From Polytrichum commune (Eukaryota > Streptophyta > Polytrichopsida > Polytrichales > Polytrichaceae): 64,000 nt of DNA. The stretch lies in assembly GCA_950295325.1 (NCBI GenBank), contig OX485806.1, positions 53,253,169-53,317,168 on the forward strand, given 5' to 3'. Shown in pieces: positions 1 through 12,700 of the stretch; the stretch's first letter is position 1; every line of letters begins with the position of its first letter. The notes under the pieces are model-generated. The model was given only the letters and a program-made list of their open reading frames with translations. It ran no database searches and was not told where the DNA came from. Both the position numbers and the translations under genes were made by a program.

Positions 1-575
1 GCTTGGACGGGCCTTGGATAAAACCAAGAAACTTCTTAGTTGTGGGCTTGTCCGGGCGGGGGCAAGGTGATGGCGCGTGCTCATAAAAGTGCTACCCGCG
101 AGCTAACGAGAGTTGGCGCATGGGAGTCATGAACCCATGTCTTGAAAGAGCAAAGTGGGAACCGAGTCGGGCGGGACTTGGCATCACCCCCGTGCGATCG
201 AGGCGTGGCTTAACAATGGAAAGTCATCTCGGAGTTGCAACCGAGACAACTTAGTGGAAGCGTTGAGGTCTCGCCTAGATGTGTCACGTTAGGCTAGTGG
301 AGCCTAACGGGGGAGGCCCCAAAGGAGGGGCAACCCATGTGAGTCCCGAAGTAGGTGGGTCTAGTATAGGTTAGGTCCTTGGAGGAGTTCCAAGGTCGCT
401 AACGGACCACCTAGTAACGACACCTTTGGGACTATGCCAAATTTGAAGATGCATTGTGGGGGTCGCGCCCTAAGGTAAACACAATGCCGCACCATAGAGG
501 ATGGCAACTTGAGAATTGGTGTGCCGACTACGAGTATAGTCGATGGGGGCATCGACTCCGTTTGGTGGGGGTGAG
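1..575 (+). other. 3' internal sequence of LTR retrotransposon family X
   Basis: No convincing coding frame. The stretch ends in a purine-rich tract (TTGGTGGGGGTGAG, about 562-575) directly before the TGTCG start of the LTR at 576. That is the expected place for a polypurine tract and implies a plus-oriented element whose body extends left of the window. A short palindrome (GTCGATGGGGGCATCGAC, about 539-556) lies just upstream. The assignment is inferred from position; no protein domain supports it. Confidence 0.45.
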
Positions 576-1548
576 TGTCGCGCACCTCTCCATGAGGAGT
601 GCCTGAAACACCATGGGCACAAGGGGGACCCCGGAGTGACACCCGGGACTTGTGGCGCCGTTGGTGAGAGGGCCCAAGTGATCCTAGTGTGGGTGAGGGC
701 CCCGGGCGTTGGGAACGCCTCCCACCCACGAAGACTAGGAGGCACAAGGGTAAGGCCATGAGTTATGCGTAGCTCATGGCGTGGTGATTCTAGAAAGCTC
801 AAGAACACCTCAATCGGAGGTGTGAGCTAGGAGTTATGGCCATTTGAGTGGGGCGCTGTCCCGGGACAGCGCCCTGTTACAGCAGTGCCTGGGAGCGATT
901 CCCGGGACTGCCAAGGTTCAAACAGGCATAACTTCCTAAATACTTGCCCGAATGGGGCAAGTGAGGAGTCCATCGGCATCTACGTGAAGCGTAGATGAAG
1001 ATGGAGTGGTTGGTTGTTATGATCAGACATCATACAAGGAAGTTATGATGGTCTGAAGCTGCTGGGCGGTTCTAGGCCCAGCAGCTAAAGGAAAATGTCC
1101 ACTTGGCCCCAACTCTTGGTAGAGAGACAAGAGGTTGGTTGACGGTGGGGTAGGGGCCCCGCGTGAAGTCCTAGAGGCTTATATGGGTGAGGTGGTGTGG
1201 CCTCACCCACCCGAGGCCGAACGGCAAGGCCTCCATGGGCTTTGGCCTATTGTGAGGCCATAGTTGCCTAGTATGGTTCGGGTTGTTGTAGTGTTGCTCC
1301 GGCAACGCGATGATCAACATGGGATTGGACTTCCATGGATGGAAGTCCACATCTAGGAATGGGCTACCGATTAAGGGGTGAGTCCCGAAAGCAAAGTAGG
1401 AGGGTTGGTTCCCTCCTATGAGCTATATGGTCCGGGGTAGGAGGAGCTAACCATTAGCATGGCGGAATGCGAATGGTTAGCGCTCGTAACCTTTGCTAGA
1501 ATTGAAAATTGGCAAGATTGTCAAGGGGGCTTAGCAAGGGTTGCGACA
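576..1548 (+). repeat. LTR of family X, copy 1 (probable 3' LTR)
   Basis: A 973-bp unit with inverted termini, starting TGTCGCGCACC and ending GGTTGCGACA. An inverted, diverged copy is found at 18521-18619 joined to 35753-36632, and part of it again at about 1740-2068. The TG...CA ends, the purine tract on the left and its occurrence as a lone unit elsewhere fit an LTR. The site corresponding to the copia insertion in the other copy (near 1450-1460) is uninterrupted here, so this copy serves as an empty-site reference. Short open frames inside it are not treated as genes. Confidence 0.75.
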
Positions 1549-1739
1549 TGGAGTCTCCCAATAGCTTCAAACCTCCATAATTTTGTCATTGAATCTTTGA
1601 TTCTATCAAGCGACTAGTCTCACGACATCTATTCTTTGCATCAATGCCAATAAACTCTTCACTTGCCCCATTCAAATAAAAATTAACAAATTATGGTTCT
1701 TTCAACATTAAGAATCTTGTGTGCCACTCCCATGTCATT

Positions 1740-2068
1740 GTTGTCCCACCACAATGCCCCTTCGAGTGCTAGGTTTTGTCCCTAGGTAGTGCCCCATTCA
1801 AATTGGCATATTTCCTAGCTCATACCTTTTATTGGGGAGTTTTTGAGCAATCTAGAATCTATCGCCTTATTCTACCCAATGTTTGTGGCCTTAACCTTGT
1901 GACTCCTAGTTTCCATCGGTGGAAGGCATTTTTAACGGCCGGGGCCTTCACCTATACTAGGATCACTTGGGCCCTCTCACCTATGGTGCCACAAGTCTCG
2001 GGTGTCATTCTAGGGTCCTTTTTGTGCCCATGGTGTTGCGGGCACTCCTCGTGGAGAGGTGCACGACA
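1740..2068 (-). repeat. LTR fragment of family X, copy 2
   Basis: From about 1783 to 2068 this matches 36355-36632 in the same orientation, including the stretch around CACTAGGATCACTTGGGCCC-like sequence and the end GTGCACGACA at 2068. It is inverted relative to copy 1. The left part is missing or too diverged to align by eye, so the left boundary is approximate. Confidence 0.65.
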
Positions 2069-2401
2069 TTATGGACCTACATATGCAAATGTAGTGCCTA
2101 GAAATTTGTTTGCTTTGAGATTGCAGTGTGGATCTTGATGAATTGGTGCTTTGGAGTTTCAGACTTGTAGAATATATGGGTTGAGGTATTTGATTGTGTA
2201 AGGCATGTTTGAGGTGAAATAGATATTGTCTAAGTGATTTGAATGTCTTAGAACTTCTCTTGAGGTATAGAATATATGAGTTGAAATGTTTGAGAGTGAA
2301 AGAAACCTTCTTTGAGTGATTTGAATGTCCTAAGATTCTTTGAGGTGAAAAGGATTTGATTTGATAATTTTTAGCGTACAATTCCATTTTTTGAGTAGAA
2401 G

Positions 2402-2836
2402 ATGGCATATCTTGAAAACGAAGGGGCTAGAGTCATGGACAAACTCTATGGAGAGAGGTCTAACCTTTGGAAGTTTAAAATGGAGATGGTTTTGGATTCC
2501 ATGCATCTTTGGGTCATTATAGACAGATCCAAAGAAGGCTCCAACTTCCAACATAGATGTTGCCTCAAAGGTGAATTGATCAAAAGCATGTTGGGGTTGA
2601 GGACTAATATATGGACAATCCTCCCACCAAGGTTGTGGACCACGCCTACACACCATCCCATTGTCTATTTGGCCAAGATCAAAATTGTGCATTTCCATGG
2701 ACCAAGCCCTTGTCACATCTCCATGGTTCCAAATGTCCTGGCATTTGCCAAAATCCTTATCAATTCCAAGGTTCCCATCACCCAATTATTCGTGTGCATG
2801 TCCGTGCTACTAGCTTTGCACACACCGACCTCTTAA
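2402..2836 (+). pseudogene. Ty1/copia gag N-terminal fragment
   Basis: The first 40 or so residues of the frame carry the copia gag N-terminal signature: KLYGERSNLWKFKMEM followed by LWVIIDRS, as in the plant UBN2/DUF4219-type gag region (LxGxNYxxWKxxMExxL...LWxxVDG). After about residue 50 the similarity stops. No protease, integrase or reverse transcriptase follows in either direction, and no LTR pair was found around it. It is probably a decayed copia relic. Only the N-terminal signature is diagnostic. Confidence 0.55.
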
Positions 2837-5800
2837 AAATAGGAGGTTGGAAATTTTTTCTCAGTGGATTTTTTCTCTTGTTGGTTTCCATAAGTACATT
2901 GCATGCCTTGGTTTTTACAAACGCCCATCACAACCTATCCTCAATTTTTGCCCATTTCATCTAATTGGTGATTTTTTAAGGGTGTTGCACTCTTGAATGT
3001 GCATCCATTCATGATTTCATCGTTGGATAGGCATGTTTTGCAAGTTTGATTGATGTTTGGCGCTCCGTAGAATGCAAAACATTATGTTTCTCATACACTA
3101 TTGTATTCTATGTACAATTTTTTGTCGTACAATGCAAGAGTAGGTCATCAAATATGGACATTGTCCATTCAATACAAAATAAAAAAATTTAAAGTCATGA
3201 AGATGATGAGAACATAAGAAAAAATGGCCACAAAAGCCATTGTAGAAGAAAGAAATTTGAACTCCATTGATGTTCCAAACGTGTAGGATATGTTGATTCT
3301 ATGCCTATTAATTGTAGTTGGATATTTCTGATAGTGGCATGATTAGGTCCTAAACGTATTAATAGTTGTTTCCCTTAAATAATGTATTCGAATCCTAATC
3401 AATACATTCAATTTCTATTATTTTCCACATTTTTTCATACTTTGTTTTTGCAAATGATTTGATAATTACTATATTTGTGTTGTTGTGGTTAATGTCATGC
3501 ATAAAAATCACATTATATTCATCCAAAATTAAACATGTTATATCTATTTTTTTTTTGTTTCATATTTTAGAGCCGTTTAATAATCTCAAAATCATGAAAA
3601 ATCTCTTAATACCAAATATAGTGTTAGCAATAAAAACATTTTAGTAAAATTCAACAACCAAAATACAATTAATGACACAAGAGAATAACAATCAAATTTT
3701 GATTATTATTTACAAACAATAAATTTTATTATAAAACATATGCATACAAACAACTTCTTTATTATCGACCAATCTTTTGCTAACAAAAATCCATATGATG
3801 CAACATATGTCCTCACATCATCTCCAATTGCTTTTAACTTTGGAGGAAACAAAAAAGAAAAAGAAATCTCACCTATGGGAAGACCATTAGCAAATTCAAA
3901 TAATGCATTGATTTCCTTTAGGTTGTGTTTATTTCATGATGGAAGTAAATTTGAAGGAGATGAAACATTTGGAATTGGCAACCCCCTTAGTAAACTTGCA
4001 GTGATTAAATCCGGTCCACCAAATTTTCATTTGTGCATGAAACTCAAGTTTTGCACACTTGACCAATTTGAACTTATATTTACATATATCAAATTTAAAA
4101 ATAATAATCACACACTCATATGGAAATAGAAACAACATTAAAGATATTTTGGAAGATATTTGTGTTTAAATCCTACATGTTGAAGGACCTATAGGATGTG
4201 CAAATGGCAATGGTGTAGCATCATTTCTTTTTTCTTTTTTTTGCAACCTCATCTAATCGGTTTTGTCTCTTTGTTGGGATTTTTTCCACCTTTTGTAAAC
4301 AAATTTTTTTTGAACATTCAATGAACCATGGGTGGATTTCCACCAAGTTGTGAATCCATAATAAGAAAAGCGTATAGAATATGCAAATGTTGCTTGACTA
4401 CTCAACCCCAAAATTGAAAAATGAAAGAAAAACTTGTTTTTTGGGAATGCAACCCTTTGTATTGTACTTCTAGGGAGATGGACTCTTCTTTGGAAACTTA
4501 AATGACATGTGTGGTACAAAGCATACATGGTAATTATTGGGGACATTGACCATATGACAACAATGGATGAAAACATTAATTATTTGATATTTATTACATT
4601 TAATGTCATTTTTTCTAAATCTTACAACCTTTTTTTGCATGTTAACCTATATTTCAAAAGGATTAATACATTTTTAAAATGTTTATACTTTTAAAAATAG
4701 ATACCTCTCCATTAAGTATTCTATGTATGTTAATGCCTCTAATAAAATCCTTCTTACAATCATGTTAGTTTGTACGTTGTGTGAAGAATCCACCCTTGAA
4801 TAAGGTTCCTTAAAAAAACTAAAAGAGAAGAACTTAATAAGAAAATATAACAATCACATAAACTAAATGAATATGATATCACAACATGTTGGACTCAAAA
4901 CAAACATGTAGATCGCACAACAAATCTTCCATCCAAATAACTCAACAAATTTGTGGATTTTGTGAAAGGTATATATTCCCTTAACAATGGAATAAAAACC
5001 TTGGCCTACAAAATACAAACCTATTCACTTCTTGAAAATGCTTGTTGAAATTCATTCATATTTTTTGCACAAAATTTTTAAACCAAAAAATTATTATTCA
5101 CGCCATATTTTGTTTCATGTAGAATCATTGTTTTATGACACAATTTCAATAAGTGCATCTTCCGTGTGGAATTAAGATCCAAAAACTCATTAAGGACATG
5201 GACCAAGTTCTTTGAGATGACCAAGGACGATTTGGAATATAGTGCAAACCCTCTTCTATGTAATATCTTAAACTATATTATTAACACTACATAAGCTTGT
5301 GTGGGGTGAAAATTCATCGTATTCCGGCAACAATGATAATGAACACCACAATATATTCAATTTTTTTACCTTTTTAGGATGTCAAATCAATTCGTATGAC
5401 TTTTAGTTTCAAAAACATTTATGACAAAAAATTCAAACTCTAGACAAAACAATTGGATGTTATGCAATTTTGCATGTTCAGTTCATTGCACTCAAGATAG
5501 AAAGGATGGACACATGGCCCAAAAATGGGTCACCATTGCATGTCACCGTTTGGGAGGTTGGATAGGCAGTAATGTGGCTAAATCCATGTTACAACCAAAG
5601 GTTGTAGAATGCAATAAAAATGCAAAATGCTTTTACCCAAGGCAATAAACACATTGCGTATATTTTATGCAATGTTAAAAGTAATTGTGTTTTCATTGTA
5701 ATTTTATACTGTCATGTTCAAATTGTTACTTCAATGTTGTGACCCATGTCCTCCAAGGCTGCCATGTCTTCCATGTGCCAAGCCAAAAGGCTCTTATCAA

Positions 5801-6099
5801 GTGCAAACTCTCCCACTGTTGTGGACTAGTTGTTGGTCGTAGTGTGGGCATGCTATTACCAACCAGGGCTTTCAAGAAATCACTCATGCCCATATCGCAT
5901 CAAAATTTTCGTCTAGTTTTAACCGTGAAATTGCTGGGATTATGTTGAGAAGTAGAAGATGGCCTACCACTTTTCACACTATCACGGCCGGAAATGGTGT
6001 CTGAACTGGCGTCTGTGATGAGCCCCTCATCAGTCAATCTATCCGTTCATTGGCCGGGTCTTTACGCGTCCACCAGACGGCACTGGTCAAACTAGTTTA
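2837..6099. other. AT-rich intergenic DNA, nothing recognised
   Basis: About 3.3 kb of AT-rich sequence with many A/T runs. Short open frames (for example 3740-4129, plus strand) have no recognisable motif, no homologous second copy in the window and biased composition typical of non-coding DNA. I found no terminal repeats, target duplications or RNA genes. It may include old, unrecognisable transposon remains. Confidence 0.5.
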
Positions 6100-6612
6100 G
6101 GGGCGGTTTACACTATGGACCATGAAGTCGTCCCACGTAAGAGGCCTATTTTGCGTGGGACGACTTCCATGGTCCGAGTTACTAAAATATTAGTTTTCAT
6201 GGTTCATGGGCCATTCACTAGGTGTAAACCGAATGTGGACCATGAAGAATGACCATGCACCAAAAAGTGGAGGTGCTGATTTTTTTAATATTAAAAAAAG
6301 GCAATTTATGGAAAAAGTCAAGTTTGACCATTAAATCATTAAAAAAATCATTAAAACGGCATTTTTCTGACATGGGCCCTTGCTTATTTTCCTAGACCAC
6401 CTCTTTTGCTTGTCCCAACGGAAAACCCGTTGGACCATGGTAATGGATAGAGTAGGCTTAAAAAAATATATTTTGTGGACCTCAACCTCCGTGGTCACTC
6501 GGCCATTTTTTCCTTGGTGTAAACCCAAGTCGTCCCGGGACGACTTCAACGTCCAATCACATCGCTTAGACGGCCGTGGGACGACTTCATGGTCCATAGT
6601 GTAAACCGCCTC
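6100..6612. mobile_element. PIF/Harbinger-like MITE, 513 bp
   Basis: Terminal inverted repeats of about 38 bp: the left end begins GGGGCGGTTTACACTATGG and the right end is its near-perfect reverse complement (one mismatch in the outer bases). They are flanked by the 3-bp duplication TTA (6097-6099 and 6613-6615). A 3-bp TTA/TWA duplication with G/C-rich termini is typical of PIF/Harbinger (Tourist-type) MITEs. No transposase is encoded. The left arm folds on itself: the GTCGTCCCACG arm is repeated inverted around 6156-6168. It ends about 180 bp before the QSOX start codon. Confidence 0.85.
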
Positions 6613-6615
6613 TTA

Positions 6616-6792
6616 GTGAATCTCTGAAGTGATGTTTCGCTGCCGCCTGGCTCCCTTTCGATCGATCACTTCTTCGATCCATCCCCTCCTCCATTTTTAT
6701 GAACCCCACACTTTAGCCCTTTTCGTATCATAGGCAACTGGGCGGTCTTTGTGCCAGGAGAGGCGACTTTGTTTAGTGCAGACCTTCTGCAC
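6616..6792 (+). promoter_or_regulatory. QSOX proximal promoter / 5' UTR
   Basis: The 177 bp between the MITE and the QSOX start codon. No clear TATA box was seen; there is a pyrimidine-rich stretch (about 6650-6690). The transcription start cannot be placed from sequence alone. Because the MITE abuts this segment, upstream promoter elements must lie inside or beyond the MITE, or the promoter is very short. Confidence 0.35.
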
Positions 6793-9700
6793 ATGGAATT
6801 GCATTGCATGGCGAAGCAAGTGCTCATAATTGCGCTGTGTCTGCTCCTTTTGGCGAGCAGCTCCCGGGCGCGATGGGGCGCCAGGAGTGGCGCAGAGAAG
6901 GATCCTGACGATGTTGTGCATGAGGTCACTGTGGCCACTTTTAATTCCACCCTGGCAGCAGCACCTGCGACTTGGGCCATGGTGGAGTTTTATGCCCACT
7001 GGTATGTGCATGATGCCGGTCTCAGACCTCCACTCTTCCTCTGCCCCACATTTTTCTTTGGTTTAAAAATTCAATATCGTCGTTCTGACCTCGAATTTAC
7101 ACCAAAAAATGGATCGCACAGACCAAACAATATATAGAGTGGTGCAAAGTGTCAAAAGATGTGAATATATATTGTTAGAGCAACTGTTTTTGTGATGCTT
7201 AGATAGGATCTGTTGGTTACTCGCAATCGCCCATTCCTTTTGTGGTGAAACTAACATAGGAATGGTCTATAGGTGAATAGATGCTTGCACTTCTGTGATT
7301 CAGTGTAGTTGCTTAGCAAGATTAGAAAACGAGGGTGCGGGTATGATAGGTTCTGCTTGACCAACATTACGATATCCGTTGACGCGTTCTAGCATTCTCT
7401 TTACTACTGTGAGAGGGCCCACATGTAACAAAACAATCCTCACATTCAACAGGAATTTGTTTATCAGCACGGTCCATGTTTGTGCTGAACATTGATCTGT
7501 GCACATCTTGGTCTGACATAAGGTATGTTGGGGATATTGCAGGTGTGGTGCGTGCAAGAATTACAAGGTCAGCTGTTGTATTGAAAAATAACCCTGTTGT
7601 GCTGCTACTTGCATTTCATTGAGTTTTCATTGGTAGCATCTCTGGGTTCCAAACTCAAGGAATATATGAATATAATAGAATTCGATCTCTTGGCGTAGGC
7701 TCCATACAACTGCTTCTGGCACCATGTCTGCTGTGTGTAGTATTCACTTTTGAGTACCGATACCGATTAGCCTAATGTGGGGATTTTGTGGATTCTGCAG
7801 CCACATTATGAGAAGGTTGCTCGGCTTTTCAATGGGCCCAACGCTGTCCACACCGGTGAAGTGTACCTTGCCAAAGTGGATTGTGCTGATCAGGTATTGT
7901 TAGAAATTCTTGCATCCACCCTGTTCTGTAGTTTGTATTATCCTCAAAAAGTTTTTATCATTTTTGCGGGTGGTTTAATCTATTCCCCACCGATAAGTTG
8001 TCTTTGATTCTCTCTGTCAGTCTTTGTTTTACTACTGCGAGCCACTTTTGTTTACTGCAAAGCTGGATGAATGGTTTTCTGTTAGGCATCATATGTTGAT
8101 AGTGGTTCTGTTTATTGACATCTGGGTGTGGGTGCAACTAAGTTGAGGATTTATTCAACGGAACAAGTAGATGGTCTGTTGTGAGTTCTAGCCATTGTAG
8201 TTGCAAAGCTTCTAGTAGGGTGTAAGGTCATCTCTAGCAATGCTTCTATGGCCACAGTGATGGAAATTCTGGTCACATTGGCTGCACAGATCAATCAAGA
8301 GCTTTGTGCAAGATTTGCAGTCAAATATTATCCAACATTATTGTGGGCTGCTCCTCCAATTCTTGCATCTGGAGACCGTATAGCAAAAGGAGAGGAGCTG
8401 GAGGAAGTGACAAACGTCTTTTCTGCAGAAAAACTTCTTGATTGGATCAACAAGCAACTTGCCAAGTACATAGAAGCAATCTAAACTGTTATCCCAATCC
8501 CGTGATAGAGTTTCTGGCTGTTAATGTGATTCCTTTTTCATGTGAATGATTAATTGCATGCAATGCACATCAAACATAGACACTTCATTATTGTCTTGTA
8601 TCTTCATAGTAGAACCCCAAGAGTACAAAAGGATAATGTGGCTCTGTGTCTGTTGGATCAGAACATATTTGTTATCTGATGCAACTGCACATGAAGCTGC
8701 ACTGTCTGCTGGTTTTCATTCGTCTGATATTGTGCAGGTAACCCACTCTACTGCTCTTTATGAACTTCAATGATGTTGTCTGTATGTTATGAAGTAGCTG
8801 GTCATATTGTTATTGGTATGGTTGCCACCCCTTTTTGTCCTGAGGAGCTAAATCTTGTGTCCTTGTTTGAATAGGCAGTTGCATCAGTTCACGACACTGA
8901 AGAAGCCACTGCCACAGCATTCCAAATTATGCTTGATGAGAGGGTTCGTGTAGTTCCAACTTATTAAATGTCTTTCACAGGTGTTCAAGGCCCAAGTTCT
9001 ACTGACCATTTCACCCTTCAGACCCCTTCAATGAAATTGCACTTCTCATTTATTTAAGTTTCAATGTTTCACTGGAAGATCGTCGTCAGCATTGGCTACA
9101 AGTAGATGCTTTACTGGGATATCACTTTCTGCAACTGTGTTGTGTCTCAATCCGTGAAGGACCAGGTGCTTCATCACATGATTGAGATGACATTTGGTTA
9201 TAAATTAAGAAATTCAACCTTAAAAAAATAACTTGGTGCAAATGGTTTTCAGATCACAGCCCCATGGTTCTTGTAAATGAACAACCATTTAGCTCAATGG
9301 AAGAAGATCATGTCTCTATTAACAGACAAACACTACGATACTGAGCTTTAGTGGATTTCTTTGTGTTGCGACCCTCAGAATTTGCTATTGAAAGTTGTGT
9401 TTCTATGAACCCATGGTTATGTTAATTGCTGTACATGTGCTCCTAGGGAGTTGATTTATGTGGATATGCCAATGTATGGTGTCAAATCTGAAGACAGTTG
9501 GACATACAACTCATTTAGCTCTATTGCTTTTACAGCTGTTGACTTCCAAAAATCGAGGTCCCTTCATACAATTTCTACAACTTTTGGTGGTCCATCACCC
9601 TTCCAAAAGGTTGAGATCACCCCGTTACCCACTGAATGTGAGTGCACCGCTTGTTTACTTTTGCAGTCCAGAACGGGATACATCACAAGTGTGCATTAAC

Positions 9701-12700
9701 CATGTAGCATAGCTTTGGCAGAGCTGAGTAATCCTCATAGGATGTCTTAAGAGCATCATGCTTCCCCTATGCAGTGATGCTATATACATCTGTTGTGGTT
9801 CAGATGTGGTCTTATGATTCTCTTTGTCTTTGAAAGTGGGAACACTGATAACTGTGCGTGTCTCAATAACAGGTGTCGTAAGGGTACTGCTGATCTGTTA
9901 GTGAATTTGGCTGATCTCTGGCCTGTTGGAGAGCCTTCAGCGCTGGCATTACAGAGTCGTCGAATTTGTGGAGATTCCTCACCAGGCAATTTTTGGGTTA
10001 ACACCTGCTTACTTTTTAAACTTCATATGCCATCATTGGTAACCTGTTCCACAGATTTTGTCTACTTAGTTCCAACACTTCTGTGGAAAGTTCTGCTACT
10101 GGCAACTGGCATGTGTGCTAATGCTGTGGGATTGTGGTTTCACAACAATAGTCTGCTTCATGGTGATGTTTTCTTACAGGAGACAGAACTTGCATTTGAT
10201 TTGCTTCTAGTGCTTCTAGAGTATTTTGAGTCTTTTGCTCTGTGACTTCAAGGCATCTCGTTATGTCATGAAATGGGCATATGCAAGATTTGGGCTGGAA
10301 TAATGTTATTCACATGATGTGTACATTGAAATCCCGAGTAGCCTGATCTCAAGCCAGTGCACACGATATTGCCAAACAGACTAAAAACAATTGGCAATAT
10401 CGTGTGCGTATTGTATTGAACTTCGTTCATTAATTTGTACTCCTGGGTATGAGGGGTAGTGTGCTTTCTGTAGTTTATGTATATCTACTTGTGAAGACAT
10501 TTATACTTGAATAGAGTGCCCACGCATTTGGAACAGTTTTTGGCTACTTCTCAGCTATGAAGACTGCCCATTGAAGTACTCATGTTGCAATTTTAAATGG
10601 GTAACTACTATTTTGTGAATGACTACTAGTATTGGAGTTTTAGTTCACAATTGGGTCATTTGATTAGCTGTTCGCACTGTATTAAGAACTAAGAGCATGC
10701 CTTTCTATGTTGTTTAAGTCCACATTTTCTCCTACTACTGCATTTACTACTACTGTATAGAGGAAATGACTGTAGAACATCTTGGAAAGAAACAACCTGG
10801 AAATGGTTACCCATGATGAAGCCTCTCTATACAAGGTGTCATGAAGAGAGAAGAGCTATGTGGTGGGAGACATCTCGTACTGTTGATATGACCAAGTTCT
10901 GTCAAGCATTCAGTCTTAGTTCTTAAGAACTGCTTTGAAGTTCTAGATATATATTAATGCTACATTTTCATGGAACCTGTGCATTGAGAAGTTTGAACAG
11001 GAAAACCCTCGATCATGGTAGCAATTGTGCAACTAGAAAATGTCACCCAGCAGTTAGGTGTAATTGTGAATATCCAGCATACGAATTTGGAATTTGAATG
11101 AGGGATAATCATATGGTTTTGGCTGACTGCTTGTATGGTTCACGTATGTGTGTAGGTTTCTTGCAGAGGTGACAAACGGGGATACAAGTAAAAATTGTTA
11201 CCTTTCTTCTATGAGTTCCAATTAGGTTTTTTTAGGTGACTCCCAGTTTGTGACTTCTGTTGATACGTTGCTAAAATTGTATTGAATATGGTTGCATTGC
11301 AGATCCCTGTGTGGACATAAATAACTTGTGATAGTTTAGATAAGGGTGTGCCATTAACACTGTTTTTTATTGGGCTCGATCAAATGCATGTGATTATATA
11401 TGGGTGGCTGTGCAGCTGTGGATTGTGGTTGCTATTTCATTCATTAAGTGTCCGGGTGTCGGACAAGGAAAGTAATGCGGCCTTGCGTGCAATCCACACA
11501 TTTGTTGAGAACTTCTTCAATTGTCAAGAATGCCGTGAACACTTCCTGGAAATGAGCTCTAGGTGGGTTCTGCCTCTTAATGTAGTGGTCTTCTAGCCTT
11601 GTGTGCATGGCTCTTGGATGACTACATCTGTGGCTTACTGTATGGGTACCCTTGTCATATTGTTATGAATGAAATAAATTGATGAGGGCACCATTTGAGA
11701 TATGCAATTGTGTTCTTTAATGTCTAGGGATCATCATTGTACTGCACAGGAAATTGTTGTGCAACCTGATATAGGTTATGACCCTGAGCCATATACTATT
11801 GTTGTATCAAACATGTCCTTTTTAGTAAGATCCTAAGGTCATGGGATGTAATCAGGCTGGTGCTTTTTCTCTCTGATGTTTGCTAATTCTTCAGAATTCC
11901 TACAGCAGTGTCATGAACTCAACAAATACTCGTCGAGATCTTGTGATGTGGCTGTGGCAAGCACACAATGAGGTATGTACATTGGATCATAGTAGAGATA
12001 TTTTATCGTTACTGTGCAGTAAGTGTTTTGCAGCAGTTGTGTGTTCTTTTCAATTATTTTGAACATCGAATTGGTCTTGCTTGGGAAGGAGATGTTCTTG
12101 TTGCAGTTTCTCTGCATTTCATTCCTTCTCCTTGCTGGTGTTTTGAAATTGAATGGCAAAATCTGGAAATCATGCTTTTCTGTCCTTTACAAGTGAAGGT
12201 TCAGTTTTGAATCGCATTTCTTTGATGAAGGACGAGAATATAAGATTTGTCAAATAGTTTTGCATGCAATGTGTGTAGTGGTGGTCTTACCTCCATTCAC
12301 TAACTCTGTTTCTTCTCGCCAGTTTTCTGCATCCGGGTCTGTTTCAGCAGCTATTGGAAAGCACTAGAGACATTTTCTCACTCTTTGTTGTGTTTGTAAG
12401 CAATTTCCATGATTAAAGCTAGGGGTGGTTTTGTTTTGATATAGGTGAACCAGCGTTTAGCAAAAGCTGACCTCAGTATACCTGATTCTAAACCTGAACG
12501 GGCTGTTTGGCCATCCAAGCAACTGTGCAGCACCTGCATATCTAGCACCCATGAACAGACTACACGAGGAATCGACATAGAGTGGGCTTATGATGCTGTT
12601 TACAGTTTTGTAACAAATTGGTATGGCCCTTCCCTGCAATCCTTACCCAAAATGAAAAGCACATTGGTCAACTTGAGGGAGTCAGTTAAGGGTAGCGAGG

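Noticed and set aside
361-808. Overlapping 112-132-codon frames at the left end
   Set aside because: They straddle the boundary between LTR X and its internal region, and related frames in the other LTR copies are not conserved in phase.
10359-10407. A plant miRNA gene
   Set aside because: The 17-bp perfect stem with a 15-base loop is shorter than typical plant precursors. Reported only as a hairpin.
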